Part shown: piece by piece, positions 11,726 through 22,524 of the stretch
Numbering within the stretch: position 1 is the stretch's first letter
Layout: every line of letters starts with the position of its first letter
Program-made: the position numbers and the translations under genes
NCBI GenBank assembly: GCA_025399215.1
Contig: MU621224.1
Span: forward strand, 1-47,155
DNA from: Globomyces pollinis-pini
Lineage: Eukaryota; Chytridiomycota; Chytridiomycetes; Rhizophydiales; Globomycetaceae
DNA length: 47,155 nucleotides
Reading direction: 5' to 3'
Notes under the pieces: model-generated
What the model was told of the DNA's origin: nothing
The model's input: only the letters and a program-made list of their open reading frames with translations
The model's database searches: none

Positions 11726-11888
11726 TAACCCTAACATAAATAACCCTAACAAAAGTAACCCTAACTCATAAATAACCCTAATTACTGATGTTACTACTAG
11801 TAAAATAACCCTAACAAAACGTAACCCTAACACTCACTTGTAACCCTACCACTCATAAAATAACCCTAACTACTAAAGTAACCCTAAC
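11726..11888. promoter_or_regulatory. Array of nine telobox-like TAACCCTA motifs in a divergent promoter
   Basis: Nine copies of TAACCCTA begin at 11726, 11741, 11756, 11773, 11806, 11822, 11841, 11861 and 11879. All but the one at 11841 continue to TAACCCTAA. Spacing is 15-20 bases, with one gap of 33 (about twice the period), and the DNA between copies is non-telomeric. The array fills the 232-base gap between the divergent KH-SAM and SERF starts. Telobox motifs bound by Tbf1/TRF-like Myb factors are known in fungal and plant promoters; that role here is inferred. Confidence 0.6.
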
Positions 11889-11917
11889 ACTTTTTTACAA
11901 CAACACTTCAAAAACAA

Positions 11918-12149
11918 ATGACCAGAGGAAATCAAAGAGAACTTGCTAGATTAAAAAATCAAAAAAAAAATAATAATCAAAAAAAAAATGATGATGGTTT
12001 ATCGTAAAATCAAAAAAAATTAACTACTAGGTTAACTCAAAGAAGAGAAAGGTTTTAATATCAAAAAATTAATAAAAGTTAGAGATGCTGCTGCTATCAA
12101 AAAAAAATTAGAAGAAAAAGCTAAATTAAATCAACAAATCACAAAATAA
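11918..12149 (+). CDS. SERF-family small basic protein (4F5)
   Basis: Three exons give a 57-residue protein beginning MTRGNQRELARLKNQKK, the hallmark SERF/4F5 N-terminus. After a 27-nt intron inside a Ser codon it continues LTQRRERDAAAIKKKLEEKA and ends NQQITK at TAA 12147-12149. The motif DGLS followed by QRRERDAAA matches the family strongly. SERF proteins are small, highly charged and disordered, and are known to modulate amyloid formation and RNA/nucleolar processes. The gene is missed by simple ORF scanning because its exons are about 90, 20 and 65 bases. It converges with the SMN gene, the stop codons being only 25 bases apart, and its promoter is the telobox array shared with the KH-SAM gene. 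Confidence 0.9.
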
Positions 12150-12174
12150 AAAAAGAAATGTAAACTATATTTAT

Positions 12175-13072
12175 TTATTGTAGAGAAGTTTGATATCCTG
12201 CTTCATACCAGGCTTGAATAAATAAATCATCATAATGCTTCCCTATACATTAACAAAAAATATCACTCACTTGAATGTCCTTCTTTACCTGCTCGATACC
12301 CTTCATAGTAACTCTTCATGATCTTGTCTTGTAATTTCTCATCTACAAAAAATTAATAACTCATGATTCATTTACCTTCTGTTGTCTGTTTTTCATCACA
12401 AGAGTGACATGTTTGACGCGTCTCTGGTTTCAAAATAGGAAGGATATTAAACTGTACAGGAGCAAACTACAATGAATACCACTATATATACATTAGATTG
12501 ACTATTTGGTTCATTATTGACTAGTTCTGGTTGATTGTTTGAATCTTTTTTCATATCTTGTACTTTTGGAATAATGTTTTCCGTTACTTTAACATGATTA
12601 TTCAATTGAACTTTATCTTTTATAGAATTGTCATCCTCACTATGTTTCCTCTTTAGATTTTGAGTTGGTTTTTCATCTTTAATTTTGTCAGTTTGATTAA
12701 TTTTTGATTGATTTGAATTTATATAATCATTTAATTGATGTTTTAAATTTGAAGTTTTAGTTTGTTTTGATTTTTGTCTTATTTTTGGATCGATAGAGAA
12801 ATGTTTCTAATGTAATTAATATAGCGTTGATACATTGTATTCTTTTAAAGCTAAATTCCAAGTTTCAATTAATTCAGTATCATCCCACTTTGAATTAATA
12901 AATAAGATTGAATAACCTCTCCCATTTCAATATTTGTACTATCATTATTGAATACTTCTTTTATATTTTCAGATTCATTTTGTATATCATTATTGAATAC
13001 GTCTTTTATATTTGTAGATCCATTTGATATAATTAATTCATCATCAGTAATTTCACCATCTTCAGATGACAT
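12175..13072 (-). CDS. SMN (survival motor neuron) homolog without Tudor domain
   Basis: Core of the SMN complex that loads Sm proteins on spliceosomal snRNAs. ATG 13070-13072 opens an acidic/Asn N-terminus (MSSEDGEITDDELI), followed after a 29-nt intron by KWDDTELIETWNLALKEY-type sequence, matching the Gemin2-binding helix (human WDDTALIKAYDKAV). A Lys/Asn/Gln-rich low-complexity middle follows, then MKSYYEGYRAGKEGHSR and the C-terminal YG-box DLFIQAWYEAGYQTSLQ, ending at TAA 12175-12177. I see no Tudor domain in between, as in fission yeast Smn1. The product is about 235 residues over six or so exons. The W of WDD follows directly after the intron acceptor. SMN's role suits an organism with so many introns. 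Confidence 0.82.
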
Positions 13073-13267
13073 TTTTGAAAAAAACTTTTTCTACCAATCT
13101 AATGAAAAGTTACATAAGAGTACTCTTAGTATGGACAACTCCATGACATTGTGTTAGCATGTTGAGTAACAGTGCATAGGTTCACTCATAATTAAGATAC
13201 AAAAACATTAGTCTGCTATCCTTTTTTCTTTTTAATTTTTTTTTTTCTTTTTTTTTTAAACTCATCA

Positions 13268-14865
13268 ATGGCAAAGGGTAGAAAAAAAGTAATTCAATTC
13301 ATTCATCATCAATTCATTTCACTATCAAATATACTAATACAATCAATAATAAAATACAAATCAAAACTAATTCAAATTAGAGTAAAAAAACTCATGTTAA
13401 ATTGATCCCCGATACAACTATCCCTCGTTCGTTTGTAATCAAATCTGGAAATGTGTCCCCTTCGGTTGTCACTCTCATCAAAGATATGAGAAGATTAATG
13501 GAACCAAATACTGCTACAAATCTAAAAGTATATCTAAAAAAATATATATTCATTCTTAGGAACGTCGAGGAAATAAAATTAAAGATTTTTTAATGATTGC
13601 CGGTCAATTGATGGTCACTCATCTAATGGTATTCTCAAAATCTTCAAATGGTGGTGTGAATTTACGAATTGGAAAAATCCCTCGTGGTCCTACTCTAACT
13701 TTTCATGTTCAATCTTATGTATTATCAAAAGATGTGTTTAAATTACAAAAAAATCCTAAATCTCCTGGTCATGAATTTTTAACTCCTCCATTGGTAGTAT
13801 TAAATAATTTTGGGGATTCTGCTAAACATGTTGTATTGTTGGCCACCATGCTTCAGAATATGTTTCCATCCATCAAAGTCACAAAGGTAAATTTCTTTGT
13901 TACTTTAGAAATATTGAATACTATTCTTTTTTTCTTGATGAATTGACTGATTGTTTTTTTAGATGAAATTATCAGATGCTAGAAGAGTGATTTTATTTAA
14001 TTATAATACGGAAACAAATTTGATTGAAATGAGACATTATAAAATTACAATCAAACAATTGGGACTTAGCAAATCAGTTAAAGCTATTATTCATACCAAA
14101 GTTCCTGATTTAAGAGGATTTGAAGATATATCTGATTTCATCTTAAGGTATCTTGTCTCTTTTATGGATTTTTATCCAATCTTTCTCACTTATGCACTCA
14201 TATAACAATTTAATTGACTCCAATCAAACATATCTCATTTATTCACTCATATCCAACTTGTGTCCAATATCTCATGCTTGAATTCATATCTCACTTGTAA
14301 ACTCAAATCCAATTCATTCCACTAATGCACTCATATTGATCATCAACATATACGCTAACATTATTAGAGGAGCTTTTGCATCCGAAAGTGATGTAGAAGA
14401 TGGTCCCGAATCAACAATTCAAATTGGAAAAGATGATTCCAGTCAAAAAAGAGCCATTAAATTATTTGAACTTGGACCACGATTAGAACTTCAATTAATT
14501 AAAATTGAAGATGGATTATGTGGTGGAGAAGTGATTTATCATGCTTTTAGTAAATTGTAACCATTAATATTATAGAAACCAAAGATAAGAAAGAAATTGA
14601 AGAATTGAGTAAACGAAAAGAAACCGAAAAAGAAGAAAAGGCAAGACGTAGAGCTGAACAAGAACGTAATGTCAAAGCCAAGAAAGAATTATTAGAAAAA
14701 ACCAAAAAATTGAATAAAGATCAAAAATCAGAACAAATTGAAGAAGATGAAATTGATTTTGATCAAGAAGATTTTTCAGATCTAATGGAAGAAGATTCAG
14801 ATGCTTTTGATGATCATGATGAACCAATGCAAGGTGAACAAGATAATGAACAAGAAGCTGAATAA
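13268..14865 (+). CDS. SSF1: Ribosome biogenesis protein SSF1/Peter Pan (Brix domain)
   Basis: 60S subunit assembly factor. ATG 13268-13270 gives MAKGRKK, then a 90-nt intron, then SKKTHVKLIPDTTIPRSFVI, the usual SSF1/PPAN start. The Brix (sigma70-like) domain follows: LIKDMRRLMEPNTATNLKER, MIAGQLMVTHLMVFS, LRIGKIPRGPTLTFHVQSY, FPSIKVTKMKLSDARRVILF and KAIIHTKVPDLRGFEDISDF. Later come ELGPRLELQLIKIEDGL and the family's charged, coiled and acidic tail ending DNEQEAE. About 415 residues in six exons, close to yeast Ssf1 (453). One intron (14148-14367) is 220 nt, long for this genome, with repeated CACTCATAT motifs. It is divergent from SMN across about 195 bases rich in T tracts. Confidence 0.95.
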
Positions 14866-14956
14866 CTTGTAATAAAAAAAAACCCATATTTTTTCAAAAA
14901 AAATTCTAGATACTAAATTTCAAATTATATTTCCAATCATGAAAATTACAATTCAA

Positions 14957-16715
14957 TTAATCAATTAATCTTAAAAAAGATTCCAATTGTATCGCACTAG
15001 TTTTCATTTCATCCACATAATTATCCAACATGGATTCCAAAAATAAATTTCGTTGAATTCGATATGCATCAAATTCATGTCTTAACGTATCACTTGTTTT
15101 TTTGAATAAATCTCGAGCATCTTCTTCAATACGTTTGATCACGGCCATTTCTTCCAATGCCGAATCCACCTATATCAAAATCAATACCATTCATCGTTAT
15201 TTGATTTGGTTTCATTGATGGTGTGGTTTCAAAACCCAAAATCATTCATCAGTCATATACATATATGGTGATACTTTGAAAAAACATGTTGATCATGAAA
15301 ATATGGATGGTGTCATTATCGATAAATGAAGTGGTATGAATGTTGATTTGAAAATACCTTATCTTGTGGAATGGATTTCGAAGCTCTCAACTTTTCCATA
15401 GCCGTCAATCGTTTCTGAGTAGATCGACAAGCACTTTCATAAGATGTTAATGTCGTCAATCGATAATCCAAAGCATTCTACCAACATCAAAAAAAAAAAA
15501 AATTATAAATACTTGTGCCAACATAGAACCTATATCGAAAATAAATAACGTGAATTGAAAAATAAAAACCTTGCAAGATATATACACATTGATCATTGAA
15601 GGTATGTAATCGAAAAGTACTCTAATGATGATTAAATTGATTTTTTATGAATACACTTTTGCCCATTAGATCACAATCGAGATGATAAAGTCTAGCTAAT
15701 GGTACCCAATCTCTATTCATCAATCATATTTTGGAATTACACTAATGTTGATAAATCTTTTGATTTTGATGCTACTTCAGCATAACATTTTGTCAATTCT
15801 AAATATTAAATATCCTGATGAAACCTAATTTGTATATCAAATAAATACATCAAAATACCTATTCATTAAAATATAAAAAACTAATAATGAACCTATGATA
15901 AATATCAACTTTAATACCTAAAAAATTAAATTTTAAAGATTGATCAATGAACCTTTAGTAGTATTCCCAATCTTTTCATTATTTTTACCAATTGCAGCAA
16001 CATGATGATGTAAAGATTGTAAATCCATCTACATCAATCAACAAAAAAAAACCCAAACCTTTGCTAAATCAAAATAAACATCAATATCTTTAGTAGTAGG
16101 TTCAATCAAAGAAAAGAATGATTTTGATTTCTTGATTAAATTGGGTGAAGTTGGAGGAACAAAAGAGAATTCAGATTCTAAAAATATTTTAAAACCTTTG
16201 GTGAATGGTAAAATAGGATGATTGGATATAAATTCCAAATATTGAGTTGTATAAGTTGCAAATAATAATGGATTATTTGTATTGATAATAGGTGGTATGA
16301 TATGTTGTGGGTATGATTTTGTGAAATAAGTTGACTATGATGAGTTATTATATTCTCAAATACCAAAGCTAGGAATTCATCCAATGATCTTGAAATTGTA
16401 TGTTTATTGTTGGTAAAGAATGGATGAGGTGACTACATTTAATGAATTTATAGTATACCTCATATTCAATTGTCACTAAATTCGAATCTTTCAACTTGAG
16501 TGAGAATGAGAATGAAAGTGGTCTATCAGTAGTAATGGATGAAGTATTGGTGGTAATGGTGGAATTGTTCATTAAGAAAAGTTGTACAAAAATATTGAAA
16601 TTCAATGATTGGATGGATCTTGAACTTGAAGGAATCTGAATTTGAATCTAATGGATTTTAACTTGCTGTTTTGTTTATTAAAGGGACTATTGCTTGAGTA
16701 GTTGGATTGGTACAT
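14957..16715 (-). CDS. PX-BAR sorting nexin
   Basis: Endosomal phosphoinositide-binding protein. Joined exons give a PX domain (SFSFSLKLKDSNLVTIEYE, then SPHPFFTNNKHTISRSLDEF, STYFTKSYPQHIIPPI, and the C-terminal PX helix FISNHPILPFTKGFKIFLES) followed by a helical BAR region (FFSLIEPTTKDIDVYFDLAK, ALDYRLTTLTSYESACRS, ALEEMAVIKRIEEDARDLF, MKTSAIQLESFLRLID). The stop is TAA 14957-14959. The proline-rich loop that helps bind PI3P is present (PQHIIPPI). The start at 16713-16715 (MYQSNYSSNSPFNKQN) requires a 38-nt intron to reach the PX frame and is less certain. Which subfamily (SNX4/Atg24, SNX41/Atg20, SNX8/Mvp1) I cannot decide. Several BAR exons are very short, and the region 15500-16030 is the least secure part of the model. 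Confidence 0.78.
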
Positions 16716-16998
16716 CTATCTATTTTCTCAACTTATTGATCAGTATCAAGGTTTAAGATAGGTTCAGTAAAAGTATTTTAATTTATAAATACAGAATCCG
16801 AATTAATTAGTATCCCAGCTCTCCAATTAATATCCATTCAATAATATCTACCGCAAAGCCCACTGGATGTACCAAATTACAACTCTACGCGACATCAACT
16901 GTGTTCAACCAATCAGTTCATTGTCATGTTCTAAATCTGATGCTTACTCAAATTGGCTTTCATTCACTCAATATGATGAAATAAATCTCTCATAGTCA

Positions 16999-17985
16999 TT
17001 ATTGAATGTTTCGTTTTATAACCGCAAGAATAGCTGTTCGTAGTCCTCCCTGAGCAATGCCGTATTCCTTCAGATTCTCGTCAGTAATAGCCAGATCTCC
17101 AGAATACATGAGCTGCTTAAACTTTATTCCTTCCCTTCCAAAACATTCCTTAATAGTCAGAATATCCTCGTCCTCAAGGTCTTCTTCCTTCTTGAGCTTT
17201 TCAAAGAATTCCTCCATTGAATGACTGAAAGTTTCTTTTTTGGGAAGCTCATCATTGACTGTCAAAGCATAATACAAGTATCCTTCCTGCAAGTCTTTGA
17301 CATCAGTAACAACGATAATGTAATTATCCTTTCTGAGATACAAACACTTGATTGGGTGAGGAACCCGAATTTTCTCGCTCACTGCCTTTTTCAACGTTTC
17401 CATACACTGAATACTAGAGACTTCAAGAACATATCGATCTTCATCATACTTGAGATAAATATGTTTGTCTTTGACAGGTGGAATCCATCCGTTTGGAACA
17501 CCAAAGCCTGGAGTGGCAATTGTCCACTTTGCCAATTCGTCTTTGAAAATTTCCATAATGTCTTCAGTTGTAATAGAACCACCAATGTATATTTCATCAA
17601 AATGCTTTTCTAGAATCTTTATAGATGGCGTCAGTTCCGCTGGTGTATTTTCAATGGTGACTGAAGAGAGTCTATTGTCATCATCAACAAGACTCTCTTC
17701 ACCCCACACAATGGCAACGTCATAAGCAGCGAGTAAACCCTTAATGCACGGCTGGGAAGATCTCACTAGGTTAGAATAGCCCTGCACTGTTGCTAACAAT
17801 CTTCCAGATTGTGTAGGTCTGATTTGAGCAAACAACATTCGTAGAGAACCACCACAGTAAAAGTCAGCAACTATTGTTTTGATTTTTGTACTGTCTGAAC
17901 TAATGATTGCGTCCACAGAAACCATTGGGAAATCAAGTGTGCGAGAAGAGGGTGTTGTAGAAATGTGAGTATCATTGCCTGACAT
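16999..17985 (-). CDS. Intronless orphan with C-terminal SAM-like domain
   Basis: A single uninterrupted 328-residue frame from ATG 17983-17985 (MSGNDTHISTTPSSRTLDFP) to TAA/TAG at 16999, with no intron in a genome where most genes are cut every 100-300 bases. Residues about 15-140 form an unrecognised alpha/beta-like region (FYCGGSLRMLFAQIRPTQSG, LLAAYDVAIVWGEESL). The middle (YLKYDEDRYVLEVSSIQCME ... LYLRKDNYIIVVTDVKDLQE) resembles a ubiquitin-like or DCX-like fold by its strand pattern. The end (EEDILTIKECF-type helices, GIKFKQLMYSGDLAITDENL, YGIAQGGLRTAILAVI) resembles a SAM domain. Codon use is more mixed and GC slightly higher than the neighbours. Function unknown; retrocopy or transfer are possible origins. 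Confidence 0.75.
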   Translation of the reverse strand: MSGNDTHISTTPSSRTLDFPMVSVDAIISSDSTKIKTIVADFYCGGSLRMLFAQIRPTQSGRLLATVQGYSNLVRSSQPCIKGLLAAYDVAIVWGEESLVDDDNRLSSVTIENTPAELTPSIKILEKHFDEIYIGGSITTEDIMEIFKDELAKWTIATPGFGVPNGWIPPVKDKHIYLKYDEDRYVLEVSSIQCMETLKKAVSEKIRVPHPIKCLYLRKDNYIIVVTDVKDLQEGYLYYALTVNDELPKKETFSHSMEEFFEKLKKEEDLEDEDILTIKECFGREGIKFKQLMYSGDLAITDENLKEYGIAQGGLRTAILAVIKRNIQ

Positions 17986-19068
17986 TTTTTTTTGTGGTAA
18001 AGTAAAAATTCCATCATGAAACTAATTGGCGCTCTTCATATGATACACGTATTATGGTTTGGGTTTTTGATCAAGTTGTCATATTTGTTCAATATAAAGT
18101 CAATGCTGAACTATGATCGGTTTTGAAAAACATTGAATCTAAGAAAAAACCGGGGATCATTGATTTGTGTTACATTATGAATTAGGGATAGACAGTAGAT
18201 CATTAAAATAGATAAAACAAATTAAAATTGAATATCATGGAAAGAATTATGAGCTTTTACTTTGAGAAAGATGCAGATTCACGAATCGATTAGCAATATT
18301 TAAACGATTCAAAACAACCAAGAACAGAGAATTATCAATACAGTTTTTAAAACCGTTTCCGATAAAATTGTACTGATTCAAGCACTACAATTCTCAGCAT
18401 TATCATATGAATACAGTTTCTTTGTAACTAACTGTCTGTCTAACATTCTAACACTAACAGGGCAATGTTAAATTAGATATTGGTGATATTCAATCTATCA
18501 CAATAGATTTTTATTTTCTGTAATTCCAACAAGTGAAGAAGTCAAGTTACTACAGATTGCAACTATGAACTACAACCAATCCGTGTTCAAGTTCGCGTTT
18601 CCGTTCATTTTGAATCGAAGATTATGTTACAAGTTGGATGTCTTATCATTCTTTTAAATGGGTCATCTGAATACATTGTCGTAAAGCAGTTCATGTTGAA
18701 TCAGCCTTCAAGGCTTGATATGTTGTAAGTTGAGTTTATGAAGTTAGCCAAATATAAGATATTTTGTCAGATCTTTGCCTTAAACTTACATTAAATTTCC
18801 TCAAGGCTGATAAGAAAGCTAATATATCCTCATACTTCATTTTGGGCCATTTAGCAAAATTTAACGCGATTGTGCAAGATGGATGAATGGACACAACATG
18901 AACTCTTCGATACAATAAACAATTCAAGTATTCATTCGTATACTACCATCGAATCATTCAGCGTTTCAAATATCTGATTCAACCCTTTTTGCTAGGGTTA
19001 CTGATGGACATCTAAATCTTAATCTCATCTTCGGTTAATTCTTTCTTTTTTAATTATTGAATCAGAAA
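17986..19068. other. Gene-poor intergenic stretch
   Basis: About 1.1 kb between two divergent genes. No convincing gene. A 63-codon minus-strand frame at 18736-18927 (MNCLLYRRVHVV..., with KMKYEDILAFLSALRKF) has a plausible GTAAGT donor after its helical segment, but I could not find a continuing exon, so it may be a gene remnant or chance. The rest is AT-rich with no obvious repeat array. Confidence 0.5.
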
Positions 19069-21170
19069 ATGATCAAGTTGAATCGCTGTCATGCTTCAAA
19101 GCAACTCCTTCTAAGTAATTATACAAAGACTTTCTCAACGTCATCCATTCAATTATATTCTACTACAAACAAATTCTCAAGAACTATCACTGAACCAAAG
19201 AGTCAAGGGGCTTCTCAAGCAATGTTGCTTGCTACTGGCTTGAAATTAAAGGATCTGAAATCACCGCAAGTAGGCATTGCTTCTGTGTATGAATTCACTC
19301 TCTTTCTCATCTTATAGATGGTATGAAGGCAATCCTTGTAATATGCACCTGCTTGATCTAGCTAACAAGGTTAAATCGGGTGTTAAAGATGCTGGCTTGG
19401 TTGGTTTTCGCTTTAACACTATCGGTGTCTCAGATGGAATTTCCATGGGAACTTCTGGCATGTCATACTCCTTACAGGTTTTTCTAGTGATCTAACTATT
19501 TGCTATAGGTACCTATTTCGTTTATTTTGATCGTTGAATAGTCAAGAGAAATTATTGCAGACTCTATTGAAACAGTATATGTATTCTTTATTTATTTCTA
19601 GGTCATGGGTGGACAATGGTACGATGCCAATATTTCTATTCCTGGATGTGATAAAAACATGCCAGGCTGCCTCATTGCCATGGCAAGAGTAAATCGCCCA
19701 GCACTTATGGTGTATGGTGGTACTATTCGTGCTGGAAAATCTTGCAATAATCAACCTCTGGATGTTGTTTCGGCTTTTCAATCTTATGGAGAATCTCTAT
19801 CTGGAAAAATTACAGAAGAAGAAAGGTATGCCATAACCTTACTTGTTACCAAAGAAACATTGTCTTATTTCAATTCCAATTATATACAGGTCTTTTTTAA
19901 AATATCCGACAATTTTTCATTCTTTTTATTGACTTTCTTAGGCTAGATATTATTCAAAATGCATGCCCTGGCGCCGGAGCTTGTGGAGGAATGTACACGG
20001 CAAATACAAGTTTGTTTTTTAGCCGGACTTATCTTTTAGTGGCTAGTTGTATCGAGGCATTGGGAATGGCATTACCTTATTCAAGTTCTACACCTGCCGA
20101 AGATCCTTTAAAAGAACTTGAATGTCGTAAAGCTGGAGAAGCAATTAAGGTTTTATTGGAAAGGGATATCAAACCAAGTGATATTATGACCAAAAAGGCA
20201 TTTGAAAATGCGTTGGTTCTGCTTATGGCTACTGGAGGTATAATTCTCATGCTTAGCGGAGTTTAGGAAGCACAAATGCTGTTCTTCATCTGATCGCCAT
20301 GTCACGAGCAATCGGAGTGCCGCTGACTCTGGATGACTTCCAAGAATTCAGTGATAAAACCCCATTCATCGCTGATTTAAAGCCTAGGTATTGCAATTAA
20401 TTTATTGACAAGTAGTGGAAAATACGTTATGGAAGATCTTCATCATGTTGGTGGGACTCCGGCTGTGTTAAAGTACTTGCTAAAAGAAGGGTTGATCCAT
20501 GGTGATACTCTAACTGTTACTGGAAAAACTATGGCGGAAAACTTATCTGAATTGCCAGACCTCAAAGCTGGACAGAAAATCATCATGCCTTTATCAAATC
20601 CAATCAAGCCTAGTGGACATTTACAAATTTTGAAAGGATCTTTAGCACCTTTAGGTTCTGTTGCTAAAATTACTGGTAAAGAAGGATTGAAATTCTCTGG
20701 TCCTGCTAATGTATTTGATTGTGAAGAAGATATGCTAAAAGCTCTTGAAGATGGTTTAATACAGAAAGGACAAGTAATCGTTATTCGATATGAAGGTCCA
20801 AAAGGTGGTCCTGGAATGCCTGAAATGTGTATGTTTAGTTAAAAACTTAATTACCTTAGTAACCCCAACCAGTGCTATAATGGGAGCCGGTTTGGGAAAT
20901 GACGTAGCATTATTAACAGATGGAAGATTCAGTGGAGGATCACATGGATTCATTATTGGCCATATTACTCCAGAAGCTCAAGAAGGTGGGCCAATAGCAT
21001 TAGTTCAGAATGGTGATATTATCAGCATTGATGCATCTGTTCAAACGATTGAATTGGAAGTCTCCGAAGAGATTCTTAGACAACGAAAGGAGAAATGGGT
21101 TATGCCTCCATATAAAGCAACTAGTGGAACTTTGTGGAAGTTTATCAAAAATGTAACTTCTATCAATTAA
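19069..21170 (+). CDS. ILV3: Dihydroxy-acid dehydratase, mitochondrial
   Basis: Third step of valine/isoleucine synthesis: dehydration of dihydroxy-acids to 2-keto acids by an Fe-S enzyme. ATG 19069-19071 opens a basic, Ser/Thr-rich presequence ([20 protein letters not shown]), consistent with mitochondrial import. Signature motifs follow in order: [48 protein letters not shown] (the ATG of Met is split by a 30-nt intron), [59 protein letters not shown] and [16 protein letters not shown]. The three Fe-S cysteines are present. The frame ends KNVTSIN at TAA 21168-21170; about 590 residues over nine or so exons. A decayed copy of its 3' end lies just downstream. Confidence 0.96.
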
Positions 21171-21326
21171 CTTGTTTTAGACCTCCAATGCTTCAATGGG
21201 ATGTATAACCGATGCCTAATTGTTCATTTAAGAGTTTTCAATATATTCATCTGAAATTAATCGCTGAAATAAACCAAATAACAGTATTAATAAGCAGTAT
21301 TACTAGTTTGATAGCATGATTCTTAA

Positions 21327-21773
21327 ATAGTTATTCGATACGAAAGGTGAGAACAATATGTACAGAAAGCTAAAATATTGTTCTCCAATAAAGGCTATAA
21401 CGGGATCAAATTTAGGAAATAATGTAGAATGATTAGCACATGAGCACTTCCGTGAAGGATCACTTGGATTCATTACTTGGTACACTACTCCAGAAGTTCA
21501 AGACGGTAAACAATAACGATTGGCTCAGGACGGTGAGATTATCAGCAATAATGTCTCTGTTCAAAAGATTGAGTTTGAAGAACAATGTAACCGATATCTC
21601 AGATATCGGTAGATATCATATCTATAACTTGATTTTAGATTTCCAATGTTTCCAATGAGCAAGTAGCTGATGCCTCCTTGTTCATTGAGGGGTTTCATTA
21701 TATATTCATCAGAAATGAATCAATGAAATAAACTAAATAAAATCTATAATAATCAGTAGTGCCAGTTTCTTTT
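21327..21773 (+). pseudogene. Decayed tandem duplicate of the ILV3 3' end plus 3' flank
   Basis: The sequence matches the last part of ILV3 with many substitutions. GTTATTCGATACGAAAGGT echoes GTTATTCGATATGAAGGT; GGATCACTTGGATTCATTAC echoes GGATCACATGGATTCATTAT; CCAGAAGTTCAAGACGG echoes CCAGAAGCTCAAGAAGG; GATTATCAGCAATAATG echoes the corresponding ILV3 bases. The frame is broken by TGA after NVE and by TAA after DGKQ. The homology continues past the coding end: the 3' flank at about 21640-21773 (TTCATTATATATTCATC, AATGAAATAAACTAAATAAA) mirrors 21180-21310. It therefore arose as a DNA-level tandem duplication, not a retrocopy. Confidence 0.85.
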
Positions 21774-22524
21774 CATGACTTTCATTTAAGTGTTGTTGTG
21801 TCGTATGACAGACATCGCGTAATTTTTCAGAAAATGAATGAATAGCCCAAACAGTAGTGTGAAGAAACAATAGACACATGCAAAGTAGCCTTCAACATCC
21901 AAAGATTGGAAAATATTGGATGCGTTCGAGAAAATAATGACACATCCCATCACTTTCCATCAATTTCACACAGAACAAAAATATCATGAAATTATCTTGT
22001 TTGTACTATCCATCAACTAACGGTAGACAAACCACCTAATATGCTTCCTGTCTTATCAATTTCAACTAAGCCAAAGACCTTCTAGTAAATCACAATGGCC
22101 AAACCTGCGATAGTCATTTGGGAATTTGTCTTAGAGTACATCTTACCAACTTTCAAAAACTATCATTAGTGGAATGTCCGATGTTTCATATCGTCCCAAC
22201 AACCAAACTAGTCCCAGAGAATTCGTGTTTAAGGAAGAAAATTAGGATCCCAACTTGGTAGTGGTGACTGTATCGTTCTATAATTTGCATCAAGTAGAGA
22301 AGAGCATTCGCATCAAATCAGATAACTTCATATTCAACCACTGTACTACATACAATGCTGATTAGATATTTATTGGCATACAATACCACTATACCTTGCA
22401 ATGGAATTCAATTACTTCGATTCCAGCCTTGTTTGAACTATGAGGCGATAACAGGATTTGATGGGGCCCTATCGATTGTCCAAGAACACTGACCAATTGA
22501 AACAGATCTTTACTCATTACTTCA
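21774..22524. other. Intergenic, nothing identified
   Basis: About 750 bases between the ILV3 remnant and the next orphan gene. I see no domain-bearing frame, no array and no structured RNA. A 76-codon frame at 22458-22688 overlaps the following orphan gene in another frame and looks like its shadow. Confidence 0.4.

Noticed and set aside
11700..11890. Telomere-like repeats as a chromosome end
   Set aside because: The TAACCC units are separated by unrelated bases and flanked on both sides by intact genes, so this is internal.
17221..17725. Plus-strand frames at 17221-17613 and 17465-17725
   Set aside because: Both are antisense to the intact 328-residue gene and show no domain.
18736..18927. 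63-codon minus-strand frame as a gene
   Set aside because: A GTAAGT donor is visible but no continuing exon could be joined in frame.
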